Below, in pieces: positions 21,617 to 30,479 of a stretch of DNA of 64,000 nt (its first letter is position 1; the number at the start of each line of letters is the position of its first letter). Origin of the DNA: Streptomyces sp. CCM_MD2014 (lineage in GTDB: Bacteria; Actinomycetota; Actinomycetes; Streptomycetales; Streptomycetaceae). Both the position numbers and the translations under genes were made by a program. The DNA is taken from the NCBI RefSeq assembly GCF_000772045.1, contig NZ_CP009754.1, positions 3,720,001 through 3,784,000 of the forward strand, written 5' to 3'. The notes beneath the pieces were generated by a model. The model was not told the DNA's origin. It saw nothing but the letters and a program-made list of their open reading frames with translations, and did not search any database.

Positions 21617-22249
21617 ATGCCGAGTGTGTTCGTACAGGGGCGGCCCACCGCCTCCTACCCCCCGTTCGCGCCCGAGGCCCGGCGCGGATCGGTGCGGCGC
21701 GTCACGGAGGTCGGTGAGGGGGTGCTGCACCGGCCGTGCCGCGACGTCACGGAGTTCGGGCCGGACCTCGCCGCGCTCATCGACGACATGTTCCGCACGA
21801 TGTACGTCGCGGAGGGGGCCGGGCTGGCGGCCAATCAGGTCGGGGTCGACTTGCGCCTGTTCGTCTACGACTGCCCGGACGACGACGGTGTCCGACATGT
21901 CGGGCACATCGTCAACCCGGTGCTGGAACCCCTCGACCCGGCCGCGCGCCGGCTGCTGGACGAGGGCGAGGGGTGCCTGTCGGTGCCGGGCGCCGTCATG
22001 GCCGTACCGCGGCCCGACCGGGCCGTCGTACGGGGTCTGGACAAGGACGGCGCACCGCTCGTCGTCGAGGGCACCGGCTACTTCGCGCGCTGCCTCGCCC
22101 ACGAGACCGACCACGTGAACGGGCAGGTCTACCTGGACCGGCTCTCCGGCCGGGAACGGAAGGCGGCCCTGCGGCAGTCGGCGGACCGGCGCGAGGAGGT
22201 CTTCGCGCGCCGGACCGCCAACGCGGCGGCCTTCACCGCCTCGGCCTGA
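21617..22249 (+). CDS. def: Peptide deformylase
   Basis: Removes the N-formyl group from nascent proteins using a metal ion, 210 residues. All three family motifs are present: GAGLAANQ (residues 67-74), EGCLS (118-122, metal-binding Cys) and HETDH (162-166, two metal His and the catalytic Glu). ATG 21617 has AAGGAG at 7-9 bases. The N-terminus is about 25 residues longer than in the shortest homologues. Streptomycetes usually carry several def paralogues and this one stands alone, away from fmt, so it may be an accessory copy. It converges on the FAD-dependent reductase across a strong hairpin. Confidence 0.93.
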   Translation: MPSVFVQGRPTASYPPFAPEARRGSVRRVTEVGEGVLHRPCRDVTEFGPDLAALIDDMFRTMYVAEGAGLAANQVGVDLRLFVYDCPDDDGVRHVGHIVNPVLEPLDPAARRLLDEGEGCLSVPGAVMAVPRPDRAVVRGLDKDGAPLVVEGTGYFARCLAHETDHVNGQVYLDRLSGRERKAALRQSADRREEVFARRTANAAAFTASA

Positions 22250-22257
22250 GCAGCCCC

Positions 22258-22284
22258 CACGGCCCGGCCGGCGGCCGGGCCGTG
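22258..22284. terminator. Bidirectional hairpin between def and the FAD-dependent reductase
   Basis: A perfect 12-bp stem (22258-22269 with 22273-22284, arm CACGGCCCGGCC) with a 3-base loop between two convergent genes. Confidence 0.75.
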
Positions 22285-22317
22285 AGCTCGGACCGCGGAT
22301 TCAGACCGTGGGTTCAG

Positions 22318-23610
22318 TCATGCCTTCGGCGCGACCTTGCTCAGTCCGTTGATGATGCGGTCCATCGCGTCGCCGCCCGTCGGGTCCGTCAGGTTGGCGA
22401 GCATCTTCAGGGTGAACTTCATCAGGACCGGGTGGGTGAGGCCGCGCTGGGTCGCGATCTGCATGACCTTCGGGTTGCCGATGAGCTTCACGAAGGCCCG
22501 GCCCAGCGTGTAGTAGCCGCCGTAGGTGTCCTTCAGGACGCGCGGGTAGCGCCGGAGGGCGATTTCCCGCTGGGCCGGTGTGGCCCGTGCGTGGGCCTGG
22601 ACGATGACGTCGGCGGCGATCTGGCCGGACTCCATGGCGTAGGCGATGCCCTCGCCGTTGAAGGGGTTCACCAGGCCGCCGGCGTCGCCGACCAGCAGCA
22701 GGCCCTTGGTGTAGTGCGGCTGGCGGTTGAAGGCCATGGGCAGGGCGGCGCCGCGGATCGGGCCGGTCATGTTGTCCGGCGTGTAGCCCCAGTCCTCCGG
22801 CATGGACGCGCACCAGGCCTTGAGGATCTCGCGCCAGTCCAGCTCCTTGAAGGCGGCGGAGGTGTTGAGGACGCCGAGCCCGACGTTCGAGGTGCCGTCG
22901 CCCATGCCGAAGATCCAGCCGTACCCCGGCAGCAGACGGTCCTGCGGGCCGCGCCGGTCCCACAGCTCCAGCCAGGACTCGAGATAGTCGTCGTCGTGGC
23001 GGGGCGAGGTGAAGTACGTGCGCACGGCGACACCCATGGGCCGGTCCTCGCGGCGGTGCAGGCCCATCGCCAGGGAAAGCCGCGTGGAGTTGCCGTCGGC
23101 GGCCACGACCAGCGGGGCGTGGAAGGTGACCTCGCGCTTGTCCTCGCCCAGCTTGGCCTTCACGCCGGTGATGCGGCCGGTGCGGTCGTCGACGATCGGC
23201 GCTCCGACGTTGCAGCGCTCGTACAGCCGGGCGCCCGCCTTCTCGGCCTGCCGGGCGAGCTGCTCGTCGAAGTCGTCGCGCTTGCGGACGAGTCCGTAGT
23301 CGGGGAAGGAGGCCAGATCCGGCCAGTCAAGCTGGAGGCGGGAGCCGCCGCCGATGATGCGCAGGCCCTTGTTGCGCAGCCAGCCGGCCTCCTCGGAGAT
23401 GTCGATGCCCATGGCGACGAGCTGTTTGACCGCGCGCGGGGTGAGGCCGTCGCCGCAGACCTTCTCCCTGGGAAAGGCGGTCTTCTCCAGCAGCAGGACG
23501 TCGAGTCCCGACTTGGCCAGGTGGTACGCGGTGGTGGAGCCTGCCGGCCCCGCGCCCACGACGATGACGTCGGCGGTGTTCTCGGAGAGCGGCTCAGTCT
23601 CGACGGTCAC
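22318..23610 (-). CDS. Geranylgeranyl-reductase-family flavoprotein, MenJ-like
   Basis: An FAD-dependent oxidoreductase of 430 residues. The N-terminal dinucleotide-binding motif is VIVVGAGPAGSTTAYHLAKSG, followed by the GGR-family segment FPREKVCGDGLTPRAV and a second FAD motif LLVGDAGGLVNPFNGEGIAYAMESG. The family saturates isoprenoid double bonds. In mycobacteria MenJ reduces one unit of the menaquinone tail, and the nearby complex I and menaquinone genes support the same role here. GTG 23610 has GGGGAG 8 bases upstream. The alternative is a geranylgeranyl lipid reductase. The family call is secure; the substrate is inferred. Confidence 0.85.
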   Translation of the reverse strand: MTVETEPLSENTADVIVVGAGPAGSTTAYHLAKSGLDVLLLEKTAFPREKVCGDGLTPRAVKQLVAMGIDISEEAGWLRNKGLRIIGGGSRLQLDWPDLASFPDYGLVRKRDDFDEQLARQAEKAGARLYERCNVGAPIVDDRTGRITGVKAKLGEDKREVTFHAPLVVAADGNSTRLSLAMGLHRREDRPMGVAVRTYFTSPRHDDDYLESWLELWDRRGPQDRLLPGYGWIFGMGDGTSNVGLGVLNTSAAFKELDWREILKAWCASMPEDWGYTPDNMTGPIRGAALPMAFNRQPHYTKGLLLVGDAGGLVNPFNGEGIAYAMESGQIAADVIVQAHARATPAQREIALRRYPRVLKDTYGGYYTLGRAFVKLIGNPKVMQIATQRGLTHPVLMKFTLKMLANLTDPTGGDAMDRIINGLSKVAPKA

Positions 23611-23707
23611 GGCGGGATCTCCCCAAGTTCGGAATCTGCGTGCCGACCGGCACTGGTCATGGGCAGTCTATTCAGCGTCACCGATCACCCGGCTGAAGGG
23701 CTGCCCA

Positions 23708-24220
23708 GTGAAGCGACCTCTCCCCGCCGTACGGTTGCGCGTTCCCACCGACGAGGACGCCGTCGTCTGGCACCGGATCTTCGACGACCCCGACGTCATG
23801 GAGTTCCACGGTGGGCGGCCCGCGGAACTGTCCGTCTACGAGGAGCTGACCGCCCGTCAGCGCCGGCACGACGCCGAGTACGGCTTCTGCCTGTGGACCG
23901 TGGTGGACGAGTCCGGGCAGGTCATGGGCTTCACCGGCGCCCAGCCGTGGCCCGGGGACTGGGGCCCCAAGGGCGAGATCGAGATCGGCTGGCGGCTCGG
24001 GCGGGCACATTGGGGCAGGGGCTACGTCACGGCGGCGGCCCGGGAGACCCTCCAACGGGTTCGGGCGGCCGGGGTGGCGGAGGTGGTCGCGATGGTCGAC
24101 GCGCGCAACGCCCGGTCCATCGCGGTCACGGAACGCCTGGGCATGCGGCTCGGCGAGGTCTTCACGATCCCGTCCTCCGAGCGGCGGGGGCACTGCTACC
24201 GCCTCTCCCTGCACCCGTAA
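23708..24220 (+). CDS. GNAT-family N-acetyltransferase (RimJ/RimL-like)
   Basis: 170 residues with the GNAT fold. The acetyl-CoA pyrophosphate loop is in the segment GRAHWGRGYVTAAARE, and the C-terminal NARSIAVTERLGMRLGE is the usual RimJ/RimL ending. Such enzymes acetylate amino groups of proteins or small molecules, and the substrate cannot be read from sequence. GTG 23708 follows GAAGGG by 7 bases. It is divergent from the flavoprotein with about 97 bases between starts. Confidence 0.85.
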   Translation: MKRPLPAVRLRVPTDEDAVVWHRIFDDPDVMEFHGGRPAELSVYEELTARQRRHDAEYGFCLWTVVDESGQVMGFTGAQPWPGDWGPKGEIEIGWRLGRAHWGRGYVTAAARETLQRVRAAGVAEVVAMVDARNARSIAVTERLGMRLGEVFTIPSSERRGHCYRLSLHP

Positions 24221-24329
24221 CCGGGCCCCCTCGTGACGCAGCGCAACCGACTGTCACGGTCAGCCACTTGACGCTTCCGGGTGGTGCCCGGCGGCGCTAC
24301 TCTGCCGGGTACCGCTGGGGGTGACGTCC

Positions 24330-24677
24330 GTGCGCCTGGTATCCGAGAAGCCCGATGTCCGCGTCCCGCGCCTGGTCGGCCTCATGGCCGTGGACGCGTA
24401 CGAGACCGCCCGCGTGCGGGGCCTGTCCCTGCACGCACCGGACCGGCCCGACCTCCGGGTCGCCGTCGTCGACCACGTCGTACGGCAGTATCCGCGGCCC
24501 GGGGCGCAGGTGCCGCGGGAGTCGACGGTGTACGTGTGGTTCGACTTCGGGGAGGGCGAGGGCGACGGGGGCATCCGCGAGCCGCGCCTGCCGCGTCCGC
24601 CGCTGGGCGGGCCGCGCCGGGAGCTGGCGGAGCCGGGGGAGGCACCGCCGTACTGCGCCGCCGCCGGCCTGCCGTGA
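24330..24677 (+). CDS. Small single-PASTA-domain protein
   Basis: About 115 residues. Residues ~8-72 form one PASTA domain: VRVPRLVGLMAVDAYETA, then a beta-rich part ending PRPGAQVPRESTVYVWF with the typical Q-x-P-x-x-G-x-x-V-x-x-x-S-x-V pattern. PASTA domains usually bind muropeptides outside the cell, but there is no signal peptide or membrane segment here, so a cytoplasmic role is possible. GTG 24330 is preferred to GTG 24321 because GGGGGTGA lies 7 bases before it. The Pro/Arg-rich tail is probably disordered. It converges with menG 21 bases away. Confidence 0.75.
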   Translation: MRLVSEKPDVRVPRLVGLMAVDAYETARVRGLSLHAPDRPDLRVAVVDHVVRQYPRPGAQVPRESTVYVWFDFGEGEGDGGIREPRLPRPPLGGPRRELAEPGEAPPYCAAAGLP

Positions 24678-24698
24678 GGCCCCCGGGGCGGGCCTCGC

Positions 24699-25394
24699 TC
24701 AGCTCGTCTTGAACCCGCGGTGCAGCGTCACCACGCCGCCCGTCAGGTTGCGCCAGGCCACCTTCGACCAGCCGGCCTTGCCGAGCCGCCCGGCGAGCGC
24801 CGCCTGGTCGGGCCAGGCCCGGATGGACTCGGCGAGGTAGACGTACGCGTCGGGGTTGGACGACACCGCACGGGCGACCGGCGGCAGGGCGCGCATCAGG
24901 TACTCGGTGTAGACGGTGCGGAACGGCGCCCAGGTCGGGTGCGAGAACTCGCAGATGACGACCCGGCCGCCGGGCCGCGTCACCCGGTACATCTCGCGCA
25001 GCGCGGCGTCGGTGTCCTGCACGTTGCGCAGCCCGAAGGAGATGGTGACGGCGTCGAAGACGTCGTCCTTGAACGGCAGCCGGGTCGCGTCGCCCGCGGT
25101 GAACGGCAGCCAGGAGTGCCGTTCCTTGCCGACCCGGAGCATGCCCTGGGAGAAGTCGCAGGGGACGACGTAGGCACCGGTGCGGGCGAAGGGCAGCGAG
25201 GAGGTCGCGGTGCCGGCCGCGAGGTCGAGGACCTTCTGCGCGGGGCGGGCGTCGACGGCCTGGGCGACCGCCTTGCGCCACGCCCGGTCCTGGCCGAGCG
25301 AGAGCACGGCGTTCGTCAGGTCGTACCGTTGCGCGACGTGGTCGAACATCGAGGCGACTTCGTGCGGCTGCTTGTTCAGGGAAGCGCGGGTCAC
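24699..25394 (-). CDS. menG: Demethylmenaquinone methyltransferase
   Basis: The SAM-dependent C-methyltransferase for the last step of menaquinone synthesis, 231 residues. It shows the UbiE/MenG signature YDLTNAVLSLGQDRAWR, the SAM motif I VLDLAAGTATSS, FPFKDDVFDAVTISFGLRN-type motif II (here LPFKDDVFDAVTISFGLRNV) and the C-terminal NLTGGVVTLHRGFK. GTG 25394. It sits 43 bases downstream of the envelope acyltransferase gene on the same strand and may be read from that operon as well as from its own promoter. The futalosine genes in this window supply its substrate. Confidence 0.95.
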   Translation of the reverse strand: MTRASLNKQPHEVASMFDHVAQRYDLTNAVLSLGQDRAWRKAVAQAVDARPAQKVLDLAAGTATSSLPFARTGAYVVPCDFSQGMLRVGKERHSWLPFTAGDATRLPFKDDVFDAVTISFGLRNVQDTDAALREMYRVTRPGGRVVICEFSHPTWAPFRTVYTEYLMRALPPVARAVSSNPDAYVYLAESIRAWPDQAALAGRLGKAGWSKVAWRNLTGGVVTLHRGFKTS

Positions 25395-25437
25395 GCGCCC
25401 ATTGTTGCAGCACCTCCCCCGGCCGCCGCGGACGGGC

Positions 25438-26541
25438 TCACGGCAGCAGCCGGGCCCTCTTCCGCGCGGCGACGTCCTCCACCCACCCGAAGAGCAGCAC
25501 GAACACCGCGATCAAAACCCACCCGACGCCCAGCAGGAACCACTGGCTCTCCAGCGGCAGGTACGCCTCGAAGGCGGGCACGTCCCAGAGCCGGTCGATC
25601 AGCGGCACGGCCAGGACGAGGGCCAGCTCGTGCCAGAGGTAGAGCGTCACGGCGCGGGCGTTGAACACGGTCACCAGCCGGTGCAGCCGCCGCAGCCGGG
25701 CCAGTCCCGAGAAGTCCACCCCGAGCCGCGCCCTGGAGTACATCAGCAGCGTCACGAACCCGGCCGACCAGAGGGCCTGGGCGAAGGGGATGTCGTCGAG
25801 GTCGTAGGTGCCGTACTCGGCCCGGTGCGCGAACGCGTACCAGGCACCGCAGGCGAGCGCCGCGAGCGACGGGACGACGACGGCGACCGGCTTCAGCCGG
25901 TCCAGGACACCGTCGCGGTGCGCGAAGCCCAGCATCCAGCAGAAGAGGTACGTCGCCAGGTCGAGCAGCCCGGTGCCGAAGCGGTCGTCCGGCGGCTGCC
26001 AGAGGAACTGGAGGACGGCGATCGGGGCGAGGGACAGCAGCAGCACCGCCACGGGCGCGAGCCGGAAGAGCCTCAGCAGCAGCGGCGAGAGCAGGACGAA
26101 CCACAGGTAGGTCCGCAGGTACCAGAGGATCTCCCAGGCCTGCTCGCCCCAGGCGCTGCCCGGGGGGTCGCCGAGCGGCACCACCCAGTAGACGAGCTGC
26201 CACCCCGGCATCCAGCCGCGCACCAGCATCGCGCCCGCCACGAACAGGCCCCAGCACCAGAACGGCGGCAGCAGGCGGCGCAGCCGGCTCCGGACCACCA
26301 CGCCCGCGGGCCGCCGCCGCAGCGACCGGGCCATCAGGGTGCCGGCCAGCCCGAACATGACCCCCATGGAGGGGAAGACCAGCCCCGCCCAGGGCCAGCC
26401 GAAGGCGTGGTACGCGACGACGCGGACGAGGGCGAGGGCGCGCAGGGTGTCGAAGTACCGGTCCCGCGCCGCCGGGGCGGCGTCCCCCTCGGCCCGCACG
26501 GTGTGCACCGCCCGCACGGCGCCCTTGCTGTGCGCCCCCAT
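25438..26541 (-). CDS. Acyltransferase-3-family integral membrane protein
   Basis: 367 residues with about ten transmembrane helices. The N-terminal pattern RYFDTLRALALVRVVAYHAFGW, with the membrane-embedded His, is that of the acyltransferase-3 (OafA/NodX-type) family that O-acetylates or acylates surface polysaccharides. The ATG at 26541 shares a base with the stop of the upstream deacetylase/glycosyltransferase gene (TGATG), so the two are coupled. The likely substrate is the glycan made by that enzyme, which is inference. No SGNH hydrolase domain is fused at the C-terminus. Confidence 0.85.
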   Translation of the reverse strand: MGAHSKGAVRAVHTVRAEGDAAPAARDRYFDTLRALALVRVVAYHAFGWPWAGLVFPSMGVMFGLAGTLMARSLRRRPAGVVVRSRLRRLLPPFWCWGLFVAGAMLVRGWMPGWQLVYWVVPLGDPPGSAWGEQAWEILWYLRTYLWFVLLSPLLLRLFRLAPVAVLLLSLAPIAVLQFLWQPPDDRFGTGLLDLATYLFCWMLGFAHRDGVLDRLKPVAVVVPSLAALACGAWYAFAHRAEYGTYDLDDIPFAQALWSAGFVTLLMYSRARLGVDFSGLARLRRLHRLVTVFNARAVTLYLWHELALVLAVPLIDRLWDVPAFEAYLPLESQWFLLGVGWVLIAVFVLLFGWVEDVAARKRARLLP

Positions 26542-28796
26542 CACCCGGCCCCCGCCCCGGTCCCCACCTCTCCCGTCCGTTTCAGCTTCTGCCAGCGCAG
26601 TCGCCCGCCGGTCAGCGCGGTGACGCAGGAGTGGATGAGGACGAGGTACATCATCTGCCGGTAGGCCAGCTGCTGGAGCGGCATCATCAGCAGGTACCGG
26701 TACTTCTCCCGGTCGAGCCGGAAGGCGTACGCCGCGCACACCAGCTGCACGCCCAGCACCGCGAGCCACGCCAGGAGCGCCGCGCGGAAGTCGACGAAGA
26801 GCATCGAGTAGAGGGTGAACACGTCGATGAGCGGGGCGAAGAGTGGCGTGACCACCTGGAAGAGCACCACCAGCGGCATCCCGACCCGCCCGAAGCGGCC
26901 CGAGGGCCCCTTGTCCGTCAGGGACCGGCGGTGCTTCCACAGCGCCTGCATCGTGCCGTAGGACCAGCGGTAGCGCTGCGACCAGAGCTGACCGAGCGAC
27001 CCGGGCGCCTCCGTCCAGGCACGGGCGTGCTCCTCGTAGACCACCCGCCAGCCCGCGCGGTGCAGGGCGATCGTGATGTCGGTGTCCTCGGCGAGGGTGT
27101 CGTCGCTCATGCCGCCGGCCTGGAGGACGGCCTCGCGCCGGAAGGCGCCGATCGCGCCGGGGATGGTGGGCATGCAGCGCAGCAGGTCGTACATGCGCCG
27201 GTCGAGGTTGAAGCCCATGACGTACTCGATGTGCTGCCAGGCGCCGATGAGGGTGCGCCGGTTGCCGACCTTGGCGTTGCCCGCGACCGCGCCGACGGAG
27301 GGGTCGGCGAAGGGCTGCACCAGGTGCCGCACGGTGTCCGGCTCGAAGACGGTGTCGCCGTCCATCATCACGACGATGTCGTAGCGGGCGTGCCGGACGC
27401 CGTTGTTGAGGGCGGCGGGCTTGCCCGCGTTGGCCTGCCGCACGACGCGGACGCCGGGCAGTCCGAGGGACTCGGCGATGTCCGCCGTGCCGTCCGTCGA
27501 ACCGTCGTCCACGACGATGATCTCGATCGGGTGCGTACTGCGCGCCAGGGATCTCAGCGTGGCCTCGATGCACTCCTTCTCGTTGTACGCCGGGACGATC
27601 ACGCTGACCGGCCCGGTGACGGGCGGGCCCCAGCCGAAGCGGCGTCCGTTGCGCCGCCGGTGGTGGCGACGGGCGAGGACCAGCATCAACGCGAACCGGC
27701 CCATGACGGCCACGCCCACGATCACCAGCCCGGCCGACAGCGCCGGCACTGTCCACTCGGCGACGGCGACGGCCGCGATCAGCGCCTTGCCCTCGTAGAG
27801 GGTGGCGCCGGTGGCCTCGTGGTGGGCGGCCTGGAGACCGTCGCCGGAACCCGTGGAGTCCGCGGCGCCGGAGGCAGGCCGCTGCTCGGCCGTGGCGCCG
27901 CTGACGGTGGTGAAGGTGTAGCCCTTCGCCTTCATCTTCTCGATGTACTTCGGCAGCGCCTCGATCGTCTGCGACCGCTCGCCGCCGGCGTCGTGGAAGA
28001 GGACGGAGGCGCCCTCGCCGTCCTCCGGCGTGGCCCACTCGACGATCTTCGATACGCCGGGCCGTTTCCAGTCGTCGCTGTCGGTGTCGATGAAGACGCT
28101 CGTATAGCCGTCCTGACCGAGGCTCTCGTAGACGGGCCAGCTGTAGTCGTCGATGGCGTCCGTCTGGGAGGAGTACGGCGCCCGGAAGAGTGTGGTGGTG
28201 ATGCCGGCCGCGCCCGCCAGGGCCAGCTGGGTCTGCTCGATCTCGCGGGTGACGCGGGCCTGGCTCTGGTAGGAGAGGTCGACGTGGGTGAAGGTGTGGA
28301 CGCCCACCTCGTTGCCCTGTTCGACCATGTCCCGCACGATGCCCGGGTGGCGCGAGACCATCGAGCCGACCAGGAAGAACGTGCCGGGCACGTCGTACTT
28401 CTGGAGGATGTCCAGCACCTGCGGCGTCCAGGTGGGGTCCGGACCGTCGTCGAAGGTCAGCACGATCGTCTTGTCCGGGACGGAGACGGTGGTGGCCTGC
28501 CCGCCGGGGAAGGACAGGATGGGCCCGCCGTCGAGTACGTCCTCGGGGACGTCGCTCGCCGAGGCACCGGTGCGCACGCGCTGGTCGCCGCCGACCTCCG
28601 CGCGCAGATAGCCGTCGAGGAGCATCACGCAGGTCAGCGCGAGAAGGAGCAGCAGGGCGAGGAGGACGCGCGGGCGTTGCAGCGCGGCGGCCCGGCCGGC
28701 GGCCCGTTCCATGCGTGAGGGAGCACGGCGGCGGCCCCGCGCGGGCGGGCCGGCGGGAGGCGTGGTGGGCGTGGTGGGCGTGGTGGGCGTGGTCAT
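26541..28796 (-). CDS. Bifunctional polysaccharide deacetylase / family-2 glycosyltransferase
   Basis: A 751-residue membrane enzyme. After a Thr/Pro-rich start and one transmembrane helix (~43-60) comes an outward-facing NodB domain with TFDDGP (114-119), HTFTH (167-171), RAPY (205-208) and LFHD (266-269), all catalytic motifs intact. A second helix (~340-375) leads to a GT2 domain with VPAYNE (401-406), VVDDGS (428-433), MDGD (478-481), EDTD (570-573) and QRYRW (607-611), the D,D,D,QxxRW set of processive beta-glycan synthases. Three or four C-terminal helices follow. It probably polymerises and partly de-N-acetylates a beta-linked amino-sugar glycan (chitin or PNAG type). The start overlaps the upstream gene (ATGA), and the first codons lie in a GTGGTGGGC tandem repeat. 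Confidence 0.9.
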   Translation of the reverse strand: MTTPTTPTTPTTPPAGPPARGRRRAPSRMERAAGRAAALQRPRVLLALLLLLALTCVMLLDGYLRAEVGGDQRVRTGASASDVPEDVLDGGPILSFPGGQATTVSVPDKTIVLTFDDGPDPTWTPQVLDILQKYDVPGTFFLVGSMVSRHPGIVRDMVEQGNEVGVHTFTHVDLSYQSQARVTREIEQTQLALAGAAGITTTLFRAPYSSQTDAIDDYSWPVYESLGQDGYTSVFIDTDSDDWKRPGVSKIVEWATPEDGEGASVLFHDAGGERSQTIEALPKYIEKMKAKGYTFTTVSGATAEQRPASGAADSTGSGDGLQAAHHEATGATLYEGKALIAAVAVAEWTVPALSAGLVIVGVAVMGRFALMLVLARRHHRRRNGRRFGWGPPVTGPVSVIVPAYNEKECIEATLRSLARSTHPIEIIVVDDGSTDGTADIAESLGLPGVRVVRQANAGKPAALNNGVRHARYDIVVMMDGDTVFEPDTVRHLVQPFADPSVGAVAGNAKVGNRRTLIGAWQHIEYVMGFNLDRRMYDLLRCMPTIPGAIGAFRREAVLQAGGMSDDTLAEDTDITIALHRAGWRVVYEEHARAWTEAPGSLGQLWSQRYRWSYGTMQALWKHRRSLTDKGPSGRFGRVGMPLVVLFQVVTPLFAPLIDVFTLYSMLFVDFRAALLAWLAVLGVQLVCAAYAFRLDREKYRYLLMMPLQQLAYRQMMYLVLIHSCVTALTGGRLRWQKLKRTGEVGTGAGAG

Positions 28797-29236
28797 GGGG
28801 TGGGGGCGTCCGGTCGGTCGGTGAGTGCGGAGGTGGGATCGGCACTGGGAGCGGCACTGGGAGCGGTGCTGGGTACCGCGCTCGAGGAGGCGGAGGGTGC
28901 GGGGGTCGGCGGGACATCCGTGGGAGCGGCGCCGCCGCCCTGTGGACGCGTGCCGCCGCCGGGGCCCGGACCGCCCTCCGGTCCACCGCCTCCACCGGCG
29001 CCGAAGGGCAGCAGCGAGGACGGGTTGACCGAGATGCCGACGCCCATGAAGGCCAGGCCGAGGACGGCCGTGTAGCCGAGGCACACGGCCCCGAGCAGGA
29101 GCCCGAGCCGGCGCAGCAGCCGGGCCCGTCGTCCGGTGCTGTCGACGAACACGGGCCCCTCGGCGGACCCTTTGTCGGGTTTGCGACGGCGACCGCGCAC
29201 GGCGGCGCGGGAGGCGGAGACAGGCTCGGAGTGCAT
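28793..29236 (-). CDS. Small single-pass membrane protein of the glycan operon
   Basis: 147 residues with no recognised domain. A basic cytoplasmic part (VRGRRRKPDKG) precedes one transmembrane helix (about residues 40-62, LLLGAVCLGYTAVLGLAFMGV). A Gly/Pro/Ser/Thr/Ala-rich low-complexity tail then runs to the end and is predicted to lie outside. The stop overlaps the ATG of the deacetylase/glycosyltransferase gene, so it is the first gene of that operon and may be an accessory or export partner. The ATG at 29236 has only a weak ribosome binding site. Confidence 0.75.
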   Translation of the reverse strand: MHSEPVSASRAAVRGRRRKPDKGSAEGPVFVDSTGRRARLLRRLGLLLGAVCLGYTAVLGLAFMGVGISVNPSSLLPFGAGGGGGPEGGPGPGGGTRPQGGGAAPTDVPPTPAPSASSSAVPSTAPSAAPSADPTSALTDRPDAPTP

Positions 29237-29440
29237 GCCCCGGGACGTTAGGGAGCCTTTCCTGTCCTCGACTGGCAAGTTCTTGAGAGGTCCCGGTGAA
29301 AAGCGCCCCGTCCTGTCCGTTTCCTGGGAGAGGGCAGGGAATCGTGTCCTTTCCTCAGCGAGGACCCAGGAACGCGTGCCACCTTCACTTGTCCGACGAC
29401 GACAACGGACGACAACGGACGACAACGGGAGAGTGCGCTC

Positions 29441-30448
29441 ATGAGGGTCCACCGGAACGCGGCAGCCGGGTGCGCCCTGTTGCTCGCCCTGGCCACCGCG
29501 GGCTGCGCCGGACCGGACGGCACCGGCGACGCGGCCCCCGCCGCACCGTCGGAGTCGTCGTCGCCGGCGACCGCCTACGCCCCCTACGTCAGCGCCGGCA
29601 CGGCCTCCGCCACCGACACGGCGGGCTCCCCGGCGACGTACAACCTGGCGTTCGTCATAGCGTCCGGCGAGGACGACGGCTGCACCCCCCGCTGGAACGG
29701 CGTCCAGGACATCGACGACACCTCCGTCGCCGCCCGCGTCGAAAAGCTCAAGTCGTCCGGCGCCACCGTCCGCGTCTCCTTCGGCGGCGCCTCCGGTACG
29801 GAGCTGGCGGCGGCCTGCGACAACGCCCCGGCCCTCGCGGCGGCGTACGGCGCGGCCCTGGACGCGGCCGGTTCGACGCAGGCGGACTTCGACATTGAGG
29901 GCGACGAGCTGGCCGACGCCGACTCCCGCGCCCTGCGCTCGCAGGCGATCGCGCTGCTCCAGGAGCAACGGAGCGATCTGGAGGTCTCGTTCACCCTCCC
30001 CGTGATGCCCGCCGGACTGGACACCGACGGCCTGGCACTGCTGGCGTCCGCCAACGACCACGGCGTACGGGTCGCAACGGTCAACCTCATGACCATGAAC
30101 TACGGCGAGTCGTACACCGACGACATGGGCGACTACGCCCTGGCCTCGGCGAAGGCCGCCCACACCCAGCTCCGGGACGTCTTCGGCACCTCCGACACGG
30201 ACGCCTGGCGGGGCATCGCCCTCACCTCGATGCTCGGCGTCAACGACGTCGCCGGGGAGACCTTCACGCTCGACGACGCGGCCGAGGTCCGCACGTTCGC
30301 CGAGGAGAAGGGCATCGCCTGGGTGTCGGTGTGGGCGGCCTTCCGGGACAAGCGTTGCGGCGGGGACGCGACCGCCGCCGACGCGCTCACCACGTGCAGC
30401 GGCGTGGAGCAGGAGGACGGGGCGTTCGGGGCGGCGTTCGGTGCGTAG
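29441..30448 (+). CDS. GH18 chitinase-like lipoprotein
   Basis: 335 residues. The signal peptide ends in a lipobox (LATAGC, Cys near residue 18), so the mature protein is probably membrane-anchored. A Ser/Thr/Ala linker leads to a TIM-barrel domain like the bacterial GH18 chitinases: APYVSAG, the strand VRVSFGGASG, and ADFDIEG, which keeps the D-x-D-x-E catalytic core, then MTMNYG near the active site. ATG 29441 follows GGGAGAG by 8 bases. It is divergent from the deacetylase/glycosyltransferase operon, which suggests it acts on the glycan made there or on chitin-like material. Three copies of a 10-bp repeat (GACAACGGAC) lie directly upstream. Confidence 0.85.
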   Translation: MRVHRNAAAGCALLLALATAGCAGPDGTGDAAPAAPSESSSPATAYAPYVSAGTASATDTAGSPATYNLAFVIASGEDDGCTPRWNGVQDIDDTSVAARVEKLKSSGATVRVSFGGASGTELAAACDNAPALAAAYGAALDAAGSTQADFDIEGDELADADSRALRSQAIALLQEQRSDLEVSFTLPVMPAGLDTDGLALLASANDHGVRVATVNLMTMNYGESYTDDMGDYALASAKAAHTQLRDVFGTSDTDAWRGIALTSMLGVNDVAGETFTLDDAAEVRTFAEEKGIAWVSVWAAFRDKRCGGDATAADALTTCSGVEQEDGAFGAAFGA

Positions 30449-30479
30449 GACCGTCGGACGAGCCCCGCGGGCCGCGCGC

